The notes beneath the pieces are model-generated. The model was not told the DNA's origin, did not search any database, and saw only the letters and a list, made by a program, of their open reading frames with translations. 64,000 nt of DNA, taken from NCBI GenBank assembly GCA_025666215.1, contig CP102593.1, forward strand, positions 3,919,001 to 3,983,000, in the 5' to 3' direction. Source of the stretch: Xanthomonas campestris pv. phormiicola. GTDB lineage: Bacteria; Pseudomonadota; Gammaproteobacteria; Xanthomonadales; Xanthomonadaceae. Each line of letters opens with the position of its first letter. The first letter of the stretch is position 1. Made by a program: the position numbers and the translations under genes. Shown one piece after another: positions 21,516 to 30,820 of the stretch.

Positions 21516-23372
21516 TCAGCGTGTGCCGACCCGGCACCACTGATACGGGTAGCTCGCCTGCCCGACCCAGGACGCGTAGACCGCGCAGGTCTCCGGCCGC
21601 AAGGCCAGGCCGTAGCGCGCCAGTTGCTGGTCGGCCAGCGCCAGCGCCTGGCGGTCGCCGGCGGCGATGTCGATGGCCCGTCCCGGCAGGATCGTCCACC
21701 GGCAGCGGCCATCGCGCTCGGTCACTGCCGCGCGTACCGGCCGGTGCGCCAGGCGCCGCATCAGCCGGCAGTCCGGCCCCCGGTCCAGGCCCAGGCGCGC
21801 GGCCAGCGCATTGAGCCGCTGCAGCCGCGCGACGTTGCGGTCCACCGTTGCCGGCAACAGCGCATAGCCCTGGCCGCGTTCGGCCAGCATCGCCCGCACG
21901 CGCTGGGCATAGGCCGCCGATTCGGGGAAATTGGACGCCACCGACGCGTACGCCGCCTGCGCCGGCAGGAATGGGATGCGCCACGACTGCGGCACGTCGC
22001 CGACCAGCAGCACCAGGCTGCGCGCCGGCTGCGGCAGCGGCGGCGCCTGCACCCGGAACGCCGCGCGCGCCCAGCGCTCGTGGCCCCAGTCGCCCCAGCC
22101 ATGCACGGCGACCAGCGCGCACGCGATCAGCGTCCAGCGCGCCGCAGCGGCGGCGATGCGCGCCGGCAGCATGCGCCGCAGCCCGACCCACAGCAGCAGC
22201 GGCGCCAGCAACTCCGGCACCACCAGGTAGCGCTGGATGCTGAAAACCGACTGCCAGGCCAGGTAGGCGACCACGAAGAACACCAGCAGCGCGCGCCAGG
22301 CCGGCGCGACCACGTCGCTGGCCGCCGCGGGCCGGGGTGGCCGGCGCAGCGCGAACCGCAGCAGCGCGGCCAGGCCGACCAGGTACAGCAACGGCCAGAC
22401 GATCTGCCGCAGGGCGACCTCGCTGACCCGGTTCGGCGCGAACGAAAATTGCAGCGGCCAGCTCAGCCGCTGCAGCCAGCCCTGCGGCAGCCAGCGCGTA
22501 TCGCTGAGCGCCACCGGCTGCGCCAGCGGCGCCAGGAAATGGCTGTTGAACTGCGGGAACAGCGGGTTGCCGAAGGCCTTCCACACACCCAGCAACCACG
22601 GCCCGGCCAGGACCGCGAAGCCGAGCACGGTGACCACGGTCAGCACCGCGGCGCCGCCCACGCGCTGCCGCGCGCGGCCACCGGCGACCAGCGCGGCGAC
22701 GCCCAGCGCGAGCGCGAACACCGCATTGGTCAGCTTGCAGGCCAGCGCCAGGCCCAGCAGCGCACCGGCCAGCGCCCACCACCCGACCGCCACGCCCTGC
22801 CCGGCCGCCTGCTGCCGGCGCTGCGCGTGCAGCGCGGCCAGCAGCCCGCCCAATACCGGCAGCGCGCTGCTGTTGTCGGCCATGGTGCCGGCGAATTCGG
22901 ACAGGAACGCGGCGCTGCACATGCCGGCCAGGGCCAGCCACGGCGCCAGCCGCGCGCGGTGCAGGCGCGGGTCCAGCACCTGCCAGACGATGCCGGCCAG
23001 CAGCAGGAACGCCAGCGCGTGCAGCGCGCCCATCGCGAACCCCGCCAGCGGCGCCGGCAGGCCGGTCATCAGCGCGTAGTGCAGCACGTCCAGCAGCGGA
23101 TTGAAGTAGCTCTGCAGCTGCGCCGGCGCCAGGTCCGTGCCCAGGCGCCCGTGCAGCGCGGCATAGCCGTTGTACAGGTGATAGTTGCGCAGGTCCCAGT
23201 TGGCGTCCTGGCCCAGCAGCAGCGACAGCACGCCGCCGAGCAGCGCGACCGCGATGCCGGCGGCGATCACGTTGCCGCGGTCGTGGAAGGCGAAGCGGCG
23301 ATCCAGCGCGCGCCGCAGGCGCTGGCGGCGACTCGGGCGCGGCGCTGCCGGCGTGCCGAAGGCCGCGCTCAT
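21516..23372 (-). CDS. Polytopic membrane protein, putative GT-C glycosyltransferase
   Basis: A 618-residue protein with about ten hydrophobic segments. The first periplasmic loop carries DANWDLRNYHLYNGYA, an acidic/aromatic loop placed as in GT-C enzymes that use polyprenyl-linked sugars. The C-terminal 170 residues are soluble and carry several cysteines. It overlaps the upstream GT2 gene by 4 bp (ATGA) and belongs to a three-gene glycosylation module. Donor and acceptor are unknown; assignment to a GT-C family is inferred from topology and context. Confidence 0.65.
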   Translation of the reverse strand: MSAAFGTPAAPRPSRRQRLRRALDRRFAFHDRGNVIAAGIAVALLGGVLSLLLGQDANWDLRNYHLYNGYAALHGRLGTDLAPAQLQSYFNPLLDVLHYALMTGLPAPLAGFAMGALHALAFLLLAGIVWQVLDPRLHRARLAPWLALAGMCSAAFLSEFAGTMADNSSALPVLGGLLAALHAQRRQQAAGQGVAVGWWALAGALLGLALACKLTNAVFALALGVAALVAGGRARQRVGGAAVLTVVTVLGFAVLAGPWLLGVWKAFGNPLFPQFNSHFLAPLAQPVALSDTRWLPQGWLQRLSWPLQFSFAPNRVSEVALRQIVWPLLYLVGLAALLRFALRRPPRPAAASDVVAPAWRALLVFFVVAYLAWQSVFSIQRYLVVPELLAPLLLWVGLRRMLPARIAAAAARWTLIACALVAVHGWGDWGHERWARAAFRVQAPPLPQPARSLVLLVGDVPQSWRIPFLPAQAAYASVASNFPESAAYAQRVRAMLAERGQGYALLPATVDRNVARLQRLNALAARLGLDRGPDCRLMRRLAHRPVRAAVTERDGRCRWTILPGRAIDIAAGDRQALALADQQLARYGLALRPETCAVYASWVGQASYPYQWCRVGTR

Positions 23373-24364
23373 GCGCCGTCGCCCGAGGAGGCGGCACGCG
23401 CCGGCGGCGCGCGCAACGGCAGCGCCGGGATCGCCAGATAGGCCAGGCGCTTGGCCTCGACCCGGCCGCGCGTGACCGTGTCCAGGATCAGCCCGCAGGC
23501 CAGCAGCAGGAAGCCGAGCAGCACCAGCGCCGAGCACAGGATCGCGGTCGGGAAGCGCGGCACCAGGCCGGTGTGCGCATAGGTCAGCACCAGCGGCACC
23601 GCCAGGCCCAGCGCCAGCAGCACGCAGGCGCCGCAGCCCAGCGAGAAGAACAGCAACGGCCGTTCGGCCTTGAACAGGCGCAGGATGGTCAACAGGATCC
23701 GGGTGCCGTCGTGCCAGGTGCGCAGCTTGCTCTGCGAGCCTTGCGGGCGCGCGCCGTAGGCGGTGGCCACTTCCGCCACCGGCATGCGCAGCTGCAGCGC
23801 GTGCACCGCCAGTTCGGTCTCGGTCTCGAAGCCGGCGGCATGCGCGGGAAACGACTTCACGTAGCGGCGCGAGAACACCCGGTAGCCGGACAGCATGTCG
23901 TCGAAACTGCGCCCGAACAGGAAGCCCACGCAGCGGGTCAGCAGCACGTTGCCGGCCCGATGCCCGGCGCGGTAGGCGGCGGCCTCGTCGCTGCGCCGCG
24001 CGCCGACCACCATGTCCAGGCCATCGCGCAGCAGGCGCTCGACCAGCGCCGGCGCCATCGCCGCGTCGTAGGTCGCATCGCCATCGACCAGCACGTACAC
24101 GTCGGCATCGACATCGGCGAACAGGCGCCGCACCACGTTGCCCTTGCCCTGCAGCGCCACCTCGCGCACCTGCGCGCCGGCCGCGCGCGCGCGCGCGATG
24201 GTGGCGTCGCTGGAGTTGTTGTCGAACACGTGGATGCTCGCCGTCGGCAACTGCGCGGCGAACGCGGCGATCACCTGGCCGATCGTGGCCGCTTCGTTGT
24301 GGCAGGGAACCAGCACCGCGATCCGCGGCATGGCCGCGTCGTGGGAGGAAGAAAGACTCGGCAT
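23369..24364 (-). CDS. GT2 glycosyltransferase with C-terminal membrane helices
   Basis: A 331-residue GT-A fold enzyme of the dolichol-phosphate-mannose-synthase type. It shows PCHNEAATIGQV near the N-terminus, a DxD-like LVDGDATYD, GARRSDE and SGYRVFSRRYVKSFP, then two or three C-terminal hydrophobic segments. Such enzymes transfer a sugar from a nucleotide donor to undecaprenyl phosphate on the inner leaflet. ATG 24364 gives a short Ser-rich leader; ATG 24331 (MPRIAVLVPC) is also possible and neither has a strong ribosome site. It probably supplies the lipid-linked sugar used by one or both neighbouring membrane enzymes. Confidence 0.88.
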   Translation of the reverse strand: MPSLSSSHDAAMPRIAVLVPCHNEAATIGQVIAAFAAQLPTASIHVFDNNSSDATIARARAAGAQVREVALQGKGNVVRRLFADVDADVYVLVDGDATYDAAMAPALVERLLRDGLDMVVGARRSDEAAAYRAGHRAGNVLLTRCVGFLFGRSFDDMLSGYRVFSRRYVKSFPAHAAGFETETELAVHALQLRMPVAEVATAYGARPQGSQSKLRTWHDGTRILLTILRLFKAERPLLFFSLGCGACVLLALGLAVPLVLTYAHTGLVPRFPTAILCSALVLLGFLLLACGLILDTVTRGRVEAKRLAYLAIPALPLRAPPARAASSGDGA

Positions 24365-24413
24365 GGGCGGCGGGCGGTCCTGCGCGGCGGGCGTGGAAAG
24401 GCGCGCCATCCTA

Positions 24414-26261
24414 TCAGCGGCGGCGCAGTTCGATCGGCTGTTCCCACCACTCCTCGACGCTGCCGTCGCGGCCATGCAGGCGCAGGCCCAGCCAATGCGT
24501 CCCCGGCGCCAATTCGCCGGCATCGACTTCGGCGCGGAAGCCGACATTGGGATGGCCCGGATCGGTGGAGACCTTCCAGAACGCGGTGATGTCGTAGGCC
24601 TCGCCGTAGCGCGCCTGCGCGGCGACCTTGCCGTCGAGCAGCACCTCGACCCGGTCGATGCCCACGCCGTCCTTGAACGCCCAGCCGGAGACCTCGAAAT
24701 GGCGCGCCACCTTGTCGCCCACCTGCGGCGCGTTGAACCAGGCCATCGCCGGCGTCGTGCACGGACCCGGCAGGCGCTGCGCCGGCAATGCGAACAGCAG
24801 GAAGCGCTGGCTGCCGTGATCGCTGGACACCACCTTCGGCGGCGGCAGCGGGCCGACCAGATCGCAGACCGCGTGGTAACGCTGCAGCAGCAGCCGATAC
24901 TTCATGTCGCTTGGCGACAGCACCAGCAAGCGCGGCCCGTCGCGGCGGCCGTCGCTGAGCAGGCCCCACTGGCGCAGCTGCACGCTGCGCCCATGCTTGT
25001 CGTTCAACGGATGCGGCAGCACCTGGATGTCGGCATCGCCGAGTTCGAAACCGAGCTCGGCACCGACCTTGAAGTTGTCGGCCAGCACCTGCGTGCCTGG
25101 CGGCATCGCCGCCAGCTCGTGACGCACCGCCGAGGCCAGCGGCTTCCAGCCGGCGAAGTTGCGCGGGTAGTACTTGTCGCCAGCGGCATGCTCGCGCACC
25201 GACGGCACCGACACCGCCAGGTAGTAGCCGAACGCGCCGACCAGGCCCAGCCCGGTCAGCAGCCAGGTCGCGCGGCGCAGCGGCTTCGGCCAGCCGTGGA
25301 GGATCACCGGCGCGGCGATCAGCAAGGCCAGGTAGCCCGGCAACGGCCAATGGAAACTGACCCGCTCGGCATCGGTGAAGAAGCCGAGCAGGAAGATGCC
25401 CAGCGTGGACACGCCGCCGAGCAGGCCGAAGTAGCGCCACTGCACGCGCGCGCCGCCGCTGCCGCCGCCGCGCGTGGCCACCAGCGCCACCTTCCACATC
25501 GCCACCGCCAGCAGCGGCGTGACCAGCAGGCCCTGGATCAGCACGAAGGCGATGCCGCTGGGCTGGAAGCTCCACGGATGCCGATCGATCAACTGGAACC
25601 TGACCCCGGCCTCGCCGTTGTCGGCGTTCCAGGCCAGCAACGGCAGCCAGGCGACGATGCCCATCGCCAGCGCCACCCACACCTGCGGATCGCGCAGCAT
25701 GCGCCGGCCCTGCGGGATCAGCAGCAGCGCGATCGCGCCGACCCCGATCACCCCGGCGAAGCGGTAGTGGCTCAACGCACCCAGGGTCAGGCCCAGCGCC
25801 AGTTCCACCGCGCTCATCGCATCGACCTGGCGCAGCAGCCGCGCGCTGGCGTCCATGCACAGGATCGTCGCCAGCGCCATCGGCACGTCCGGCAGGGCGA
25901 GGATGCCGAGCGTGCCCGACAGCGGCATCAGCAAGGTCAGGCTGCCGGCGCGCCAGCCGGCCACCGCGCCGAACCAGCGCGTGGCGATGCGCGCGATCAG
26001 CCACGGCATCGCCGCCGACACCAGCAGGAACGGCGCGCGCAGCGCCAGCAGATGCTCGCCGCCCAGCGCCACGCCCAGCCGCGCCAGCCAGGCGGTCAGC
26101 CCGGGCAGATCCGAATAGGCGGCGGCCAGGTGCTGGCCCTCCTGCCAATAGAACGCCTCGTCGACGAACAACGGCAGGCGCGCGGCCACCAGCAGCTTGG
26201 CTGCGCTGACCAGCATCCACAGCACCATGAAGGTGGTGCGTGCACGTTGTTCGCCTTGCAT
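24414..26261 (-). CDS. GT39/ArnT-like glycosyltransferase with C-terminal beta domain
   Basis: A 615-residue membrane enzyme. Residue Asp in LFVDEAFYWQEGQ (about residues 31-43) is the catalytic acid position of GT39/GT83 enzymes; about ten transmembrane segments follow (to about residue 340), then a soluble domain. The last ~110 residues (from GDKVARHFEVSGWAF on) look like an Ig-like beta sandwich, with VEVLLDGKV and LAPGTHWLGLRL strands. It acts at the periplasmic face on a polyprenyl-linked sugar; the acceptor is not known. It lies 49 bp upstream of the GT2 gene and is divergent from the MoxR operon. Confidence 0.82.
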   Translation of the reverse strand: MQGEQRARTTFMVLWMLVSAAKLLVAARLPLFVDEAFYWQEGQHLAAAYSDLPGLTAWLARLGVALGGEHLLALRAPFLLVSAAMPWLIARIATRWFGAVAGWRAGSLTLLMPLSGTLGILALPDVPMALATILCMDASARLLRQVDAMSAVELALGLTLGALSHYRFAGVIGVGAIALLLIPQGRRMLRDPQVWVALAMGIVAWLPLLAWNADNGEAGVRFQLIDRHPWSFQPSGIAFVLIQGLLVTPLLAVAMWKVALVATRGGGSGGARVQWRYFGLLGGVSTLGIFLLGFFTDAERVSFHWPLPGYLALLIAAPVILHGWPKPLRRATWLLTGLGLVGAFGYYLAVSVPSVREHAAGDKYYPRNFAGWKPLASAVRHELAAMPPGTQVLADNFKVGAELGFELGDADIQVLPHPLNDKHGRSVQLRQWGLLSDGRRDGPRLLVLSPSDMKYRLLLQRYHAVCDLVGPLPPPKVVSSDHGSQRFLLFALPAQRLPGPCTTPAMAWFNAPQVGDKVARHFEVSGWAFKDGVGIDRVEVLLDGKVAAQARYGEAYDITAFWKVSTDPGHPNVGFRAEVDAGELAPGTHWLGLRLHGRDGSVEEWWEQPIELRRR

Positions 26262-26297
26262 TGCCTTTAGACTCCCCTAAACCGTTGCGAGAATGCG

Positions 26298-27251
26298 ATG
26301 CCTACTCCGCCCCGCTTGCCGGAAATGCTAACCGATACGCTGCGCGAGGCGCTCGCGCAGGCCCAGCAGCAGGTCAATTCGCTGGTGTTGGGCAAGCCGC
26401 AACAGGTGCGATTGGCGTTTGTCGCGCTGTTGTCCGGCGGACATCTGCTGATCGAGGATCTGCCCGGGTTGGGCAAGACCACGCTGGCGCATGCGCTGGC
26501 CGCGAGCCTGGGACTGAGCTTCCAGCGCGTGCAGTTCACCTCCGACCTGCTGCCGGCCGACGTGCTCGGCGTATCGGTGTACGACGCGCAATCGCGCCAG
26601 TTCCAGTTCCATCCCGGCCCGGTGTTCGCCCACGTGCTGCTCGCCGACGAGATCAACCGCGCGCCGCCGCGCACGCAGAGCGCGCTGCTGGAAGCGATGG
26701 CCGAACAGCAGGTCACGCTGGACGGCACCACGCATCCGCTGCCGGCGCCGTTCTTCGTCATCGCCACGCAGAATCCGGTGGACCTGTCGGGCACCTTCCC
26801 GCTGCCCGATTCGCAGCTGGACCGCTTCCTGCTGCGGCTGGCGCTGGGCTATCCCAGCGCCGAATCCGAACGCGCGCTGCTCAGCGGCAGCGACCGCCGC
26901 GACCTGATCGCACAGGCGCGGCCGCTGCTCGGCGACACCGACATGGCCACGCTGCGGCACAGCGTGGAACAGATCCATGCCAGCGACGCGCTGGTCGGCT
27001 ACGTGCAGGCGCTGCTCGCGCGCAGCCGCCAGCATCCGGGCGTGCGCGTGGGCCTGTCGCCGCGCGCCGGCATCGCGCTGCTGCGCGCGGCCAAGGCGCA
27101 CGCGCTGCTGCTGGGTCGCGCGCATGCGCTGCCCGAGGACGTGCAGGCGCTGTTCGTGGCGGTCGCCGAGCACCGCCTGGAGGCCGAACAGGAATCGGCC
27201 TCCGGGCAAGCGCTGGCCAAGGCGATCCTGCACAGCGTGGCGGTGGACTGA
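26298..27251 (+). CDS. MoxR-family AAA+ ATPase
   Basis: A 317-residue MoxR ATPase with Walker A DLPGLGKTTLAHAL at about residues 54-67, Walker B VLLADEINRAPPRTQ, and sensor FFVIATQNPVDLSGTFPLP. MoxR proteins act as chaperones for the assembly of partner complexes and are typically followed by DUF58 and transglutaminase genes, as here. The next gene starts 5 bp after its stop. Confidence 0.93.
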   Translation: MPTPPRLPEMLTDTLREALAQAQQQVNSLVLGKPQQVRLAFVALLSGGHLLIEDLPGLGKTTLAHALAASLGLSFQRVQFTSDLLPADVLGVSVYDAQSRQFQFHPGPVFAHVLLADEINRAPPRTQSALLEAMAEQQVTLDGTTHPLPAPFFVIATQNPVDLSGTFPLPDSQLDRFLLRLALGYPSAESERALLSGSDRRDLIAQARPLLGDTDMATLRHSVEQIHASDALVGYVQALLARSRQHPGVRVGLSPRAGIALLRAAKAHALLLGRAHALPEDVQALFVAVAEHRLEAEQESASGQALAKAILHSVAVD

Positions 27252-27256
27252 CCCGA

Positions 27257-28213
27257 ATGCGGGCACGGCTGCGCGAGTGGCGGCAGGCGCTGGCACGGCT
27301 GGCGCGGCCGCGCGATCCCGAGCCGCTGCCGGTGCGGCTGGACCGGCGCCGCATCTACATCCTGCCCACGCCATTCGGCGGCTTCCTGGCGCTGCTGCTC
27401 GGCGCGATGCTGCTCGGCGCGCTGAACTACAACAACAACCCCGCCCTGCTGCTGGCGATGCTGCTCGGCGCGGCCGCCATCGCCAGCGCGATCGCGGCAC
27501 ACCTGCAGCTGTCGGGACTGCGCCTGGAGGCGCTGTCGGCCGAACCGGTCGCGGCCGGCACCCCGCTGCGGCTGCGCCTGGCGCTGGCCGCCGACGACGC
27601 CAGGCACCGCCGCGGCCTGCGTGTGGCGCATGCCGACCGGCACACCTACATCGACCTGCACGGCGACGGCGCCAACGAAGCCGATCTGGAGCTGCCCACC
27701 GAACGCCGCGGCTGGCTCGACCTGCAGCGCATCCGCGTTTCCACCACCCAGCCGCTGGGCCTGCTGCGCGCCTGGGCCTGGTTCTGGCCGGACGCGCCGC
27801 TGTTGGTTTACCCGCAACCGGAACACGACGGGCCGCCGCTGCCGCACGGCGACGGCACCCCGCCCCAGACCCGCCTGCACGCGCTCGGCGAAGAGCTGCA
27901 CCAGTTGCGCCCATACCGCGCCGGCGATGCGCCGCGCGCGATCTCCTGGAAGCACTCGGCGCGCCGCGACACGCTGCTGGTGCGCGAATACGAACGCCCG
28001 ATCGGCGTGGACGTGGTGCTGGACTGGCGCACCCTGCCGGCGCTGCCCTACGAGCGCCGCATCGCGCGGCTGGCGCGCTGGGTCAACGAGGCCGAGCGCG
28101 ACGGTCGCCGCTATCGCCTGCTGCTGCCGGGACAACCGCCGCTGGGCCCGGGCCGCGGCCCGCAACACCGGCACCTGTGCCTGCGCGCGCTGGCGCTGCT
28201 GCCGCATGGCTGA
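27257..28213 (+). CDS. DUF58 protein
   Basis: A 318-residue protein with two N-terminal membrane segments (FLALLLGAMLLGAL and LLAMLLGAAAIASAIA) and a C-terminal DUF58 region with QLRPYRAGDAPRAISWKHSARRDTLLVREYE, the family signature. It is a conserved partner of MoxR ATPases. ATG 27257 fits the 5-bp spacing from moxR. It overlaps the transglutaminase gene by 8 bp. Confidence 0.9.
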   Translation: MRARLREWRQALARLARPRDPEPLPVRLDRRRIYILPTPFGGFLALLLGAMLLGALNYNNNPALLLAMLLGAAAIASAIAAHLQLSGLRLEALSAEPVAAGTPLRLRLALAADDARHRRGLRVAHADRHTYIDLHGDGANEADLELPTERRGWLDLQRIRVSTTQPLGLLRAWAWFWPDAPLLVYPQPEHDGPPLPHGDGTPPQTRLHALGEELHQLRPYRAGDAPRAISWKHSARRDTLLVREYERPIGVDVVLDWRTLPALPYERRIARLARWVNEAERDGRRYRLLLPGQPPLGPGRGPQHRHLCLRALALLPHG

Positions 28214-30173
28214 GCCGCGCTCGCCCGCGCTGAGCGACGCCAGCCGCCACTGGGCGCTCGCCGCCGGCCTGCTGGCGCTGCTGCCGCTGCTGCTGCAGTT
28301 GCCTGGCGCGCTGGCGCTGCTGTTCGCGGCGACCGCGTTGCTGATCGGCGCCAGCTCGGCATGGCGGCCGCTGCCGGCCGCGCTGCGCCTGCTGCTGGTG
28401 GCGGCGATGCTGGCGGCGATCTACTGGCAGGTCGGCATGCGCTTCGGCCGCGACACCGGCTGCGCCATGCTGGCGGCGATGCTGGCGATCAAGCCGTCGG
28501 AACTGAAGACGCTGCGCGACGCGCGCAGCCTGCTCGGCTTCGCCCTGTTCGCGCCGTTCGCCGCGTTCCTGCTGGACCAGGGACCGGTGACGATGCTGCT
28601 CGGACTCGCCGCGGTGATCGCCGCGCTGCTGTGCATGCAGCGCCTGGCCGACCAGGAAGGCCAGAGCGCGGCGCCGCCGCTGCGCGGCCAGCTGCGCGGC
28701 GTCGGCCGGCTGCTGGCGCTGGGCCTGCCGCTGGCACTGGCCGCGTTCTGGCTGTTCCCGCGGCTGGGCTCGCCACTGTGGGGCGTACCCGAGCGCGCGC
28801 TGGCGCGGCCTGGCCTGTCGGACACGATGAGTCCCGGCCAGTGGCTGGACCTGATGGCCGACGACACCCCGGCGCTGCGCGTGCAGTTCTTCGGCCGCGT
28901 GCCCGCGCCGGCGCAGCGCTACTGGCGCGGGCCGGTGCTGTGGGATTTCGACGGCCGTACCTGGCGTGCGCAACGCGGCAACGACTACCTGCCCGCGCCG
29001 GCGGTGCAGACCGGCGCGAACGCGTGGGACTACGAGATCGAGGTCGAGCCGACCGACCGCCGCCAGCTGGTCGCGCTGGACCTGCCGCTGCAGGCACCCG
29101 AGGGCACCCGCCTCTCCGCCGACTACGTGCTGCACAGCGAGCGCCCGCTCGGCGCATTGACCCGCTGGCGCCTGCGCTCGGCACCGCCGCTGCGCTTCGA
29201 AACCGCACTGCCGCCCGCCCAGCGCCAGCGCGCATTGACCCTGCCGCCCGGCTACAACCCGCGCACCCTGGCCCTGGCCCGGCAATGGCGGCAACAGGCC
29301 GGCGCCGACGACGCCGCGATCGTGGCGCGCGCGCTGCAATGGATCCGCCGCGACTTCGCCTACACGCTGGAAACGCCGCTGCCCGGCCGCGACGGCGTGG
29401 ACGAATTCCTGTTCCAGCAGAAGGCCGGGTTCTGCCAGCACTTCAGCTCCGCCTTCGTGGTGCTGATGCGCGGCGCCGGCATCCCCGCACGGGTGGTCAC
29501 CGGCTATGCCGGCGGCACCCGCAATCCGTTCGGCGACTACTGGGTGGTGCGGCGCATGGACGCCCACGCCTGGGCCGAAGTGTGGCTGCCGCAGCGCGGC
29601 TGGGTGCGCGTGGACCCGACCGCCGCGGTCGCCCCGGAACGCATCTACGACACCCTGGAGGACCGCCTCGGCAGCGACGCCGGAGTGCGGAGTGGCAGCG
29701 GCGACTGGCAGCTGCGCGACGTCGGCGACTGGTTGCGCCGCGGCTGGAACGACCTGGTGCTGTCCTTCGACGCCAACCGCCAGCAGCGGCTGCTGAGCGA
29801 GCTGGGCATCGCCAAGCTGGAGCCGGCGCAACTGGTCGCCCTGTTCGCCGGCTTCGCCGGCTTCGCCGGCTTCGCCGCGTTGCTGCTGGGCTGGATGGCC
29901 TGGCTGCTGGCGCGCGGCGAACGCGAGCGCGACCCGCTGCTGCGCGCCTGGCGCCGGCTGGGCCGGCGCTACGCCCGGCTCGGCCTGGGCCGCGAGGCGC
30001 ACGAACCGGCCTTGGCGTGGGCGCTGCGTGTACACCAGATGATGGAGGCAAACGCGTTGCTTTCGCTCAGCCAGCGTTTCGCTGATTCGCGCTACGCTGG
30101 CGCGGATTCGGACAGGGCTTCATTGTTGCGCGACCTGCGCAGGCACCGTCCGCACACCGGAGCATCTCGATGA
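28206..30173 (+). CDS. TgpA-like membrane transglutaminase
   Basis: A 655-residue protein: five or six N-terminal membrane segments (to about residue 190), a DUF3488 loop, a periplasmic transglutaminase core, and a last membrane helix near residue 555. The catalytic triad is visible as Cys in KAGFCQHFSSAF, His in MDAHAWAEVW and Asp in RVDPTAAV. TgpA of Pseudomonas is essential and periplasmic; its substrate is not settled. The last helix contains a run of FAG repeats encoded by a 9-bp tandem repeat. It overlaps both neighbours, with 4 bp shared with the slp-like gene. Confidence 0.9.
   Translation: MAEPRSPALSDASRHWALAAGLLALLPLLLQLPGALALLFAATALLIGASSAWRPLPAALRLLLVAAMLAAIYWQVGMRFGRDTGCAMLAAMLAIKPSELKTLRDARSLLGFALFAPFAAFLLDQGPVTMLLGLAAVIAALLCMQRLADQEGQSAAPPLRGQLRGVGRLLALGLPLALAAFWLFPRLGSPLWGVPERALARPGLSDTMSPGQWLDLMADDTPALRVQFFGRVPAPAQRYWRGPVLWDFDGRTWRAQRGNDYLPAPAVQTGANAWDYEIEVEPTDRRQLVALDLPLQAPEGTRLSADYVLHSERPLGALTRWRLRSAPPLRFETALPPAQRQRALTLPPGYNPRTLALARQWRQQAGADDAAIVARALQWIRRDFAYTLETPLPGRDGVDEFLFQQKAGFCQHFSSAFVVLMRGAGIPARVVTGYAGGTRNPFGDYWVVRRMDAHAWAEVWLPQRGWVRVDPTAAVAPERIYDTLEDRLGSDAGVRSGSGDWQLRDVGDWLRRGWNDLVLSFDANRQQRLLSELGIAKLEPAQLVALFAGFAGFAGFAALLLGWMAWLLARGERERDPLLRAWRRLGRRYARLGLGREAHEPALAWALRVHQMMEANALLSLSQRFADSRYAGADSDRASLLRDLRRHRPHTGASR
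29844..29879 (+). repeat. 9-bp tandem repeat inside the TgpA-like gene
   Basis: TTCGCCGGC occurs three times in a row, then TTCGCCGCG, giving FAGFAGFAGFAA within the last membrane helix. Copy number could vary by slippage without breaking the frame. Confidence 0.85.
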
Positions 30174-30697
30174 AGATCCGATTGCTGTTCCCCGTCCTGG
30201 CCGTTCTCGCCCTGGGCGCCTGCGCGACCGCGCCCAAGCCGCTGCAAGGTCAGTTCGCCACCGTCACCCCGCGCGACTCGGTCGCCGGCCAGCAGGTCGG
30301 CACCTCGGTGCGCTGGGGCGGCAAGATCATCCAGACCAAACCCGGCCAGGGCCAGACCTGCTTCCAGATGCTGTCGCGGCCGTTGAGCGCCAGCGGCCGC
30401 CCGGACAGCGACTCGGCCGACGCCAGCGACGGCCGCTTCGTCGCCTGCCGCTCCGGCTTCTACGACCCGGCGGTGTTCGAACCCGGCCGCGAGGTGACCT
30501 TCATCGGCCACGTCGCCGGCTACGAAAGCACCCGCATCGGCGAGTACGACTACCGCCTGCCGAAGATCGACGCCGACGTGGTCTACCTGTGGCCGGTGGT
30601 GCGCCAGGTCGACGTGGTGCCCGCCTACCCGTACGGTCCGTACGGCCCGTGGGATCCGTGGGGCCCGCGCTGGGGCTGGGGCCGCGGCTGGTGGTAA
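30170..30697 (+). CDS. Slp-family outer-membrane lipoprotein
   Basis: A 175-residue protein with a lipoprotein signal ending in the lipobox LGAC (Cys at about residue 18). The Slp domain includes VRWGGKIIQTKPGQGQTCF and DPAVFEPGREVTFIGHV. The C-terminus is unusual: PYGPYGPWDPWGPRWGWG, rich in Gly, Pro, Trp and Tyr. Slp proteins are starvation-inducible lipoproteins with no firmly known function. It overlaps the transglutaminase stop by 4 bp, and a bidirectional terminator follows. Confidence 0.9.
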   Translation: MKIRLLFPVLAVLALGACATAPKPLQGQFATVTPRDSVAGQQVGTSVRWGGKIIQTKPGQGQTCFQMLSRPLSASGRPDSDSADASDGRFVACRSGFYDPAVFEPGREVTFIGHVAGYESTRIGEYDYRLPKIDADVVYLWPVVRQVDVVPAYPYGPYGPWDPWGPRWGWGRGWW

Positions 30698-30737
30698 GCC
30701 CGCCGCTGATGGCAAGCGTTGTGCGATGATGGAGAAG

Positions 30738-30763
30738 AAAACGCCGCCGAAACGCGGCGTTTT
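30738..30763. terminator. Bidirectional terminator
   Basis: AAAACGCCGC / GCGGCGTTTT, a 10-bp stem with loop CGAAAC. It ends the MoxR operon on the plus strand and hinT on the minus strand. Confidence 0.88.
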
Positions 30764-30820
30764 CTGTTTGACCGGGAGCGCCGCGGCGAATCGTCCGCAT
30801 GCGCCCGGCCGGCGGCGGGA

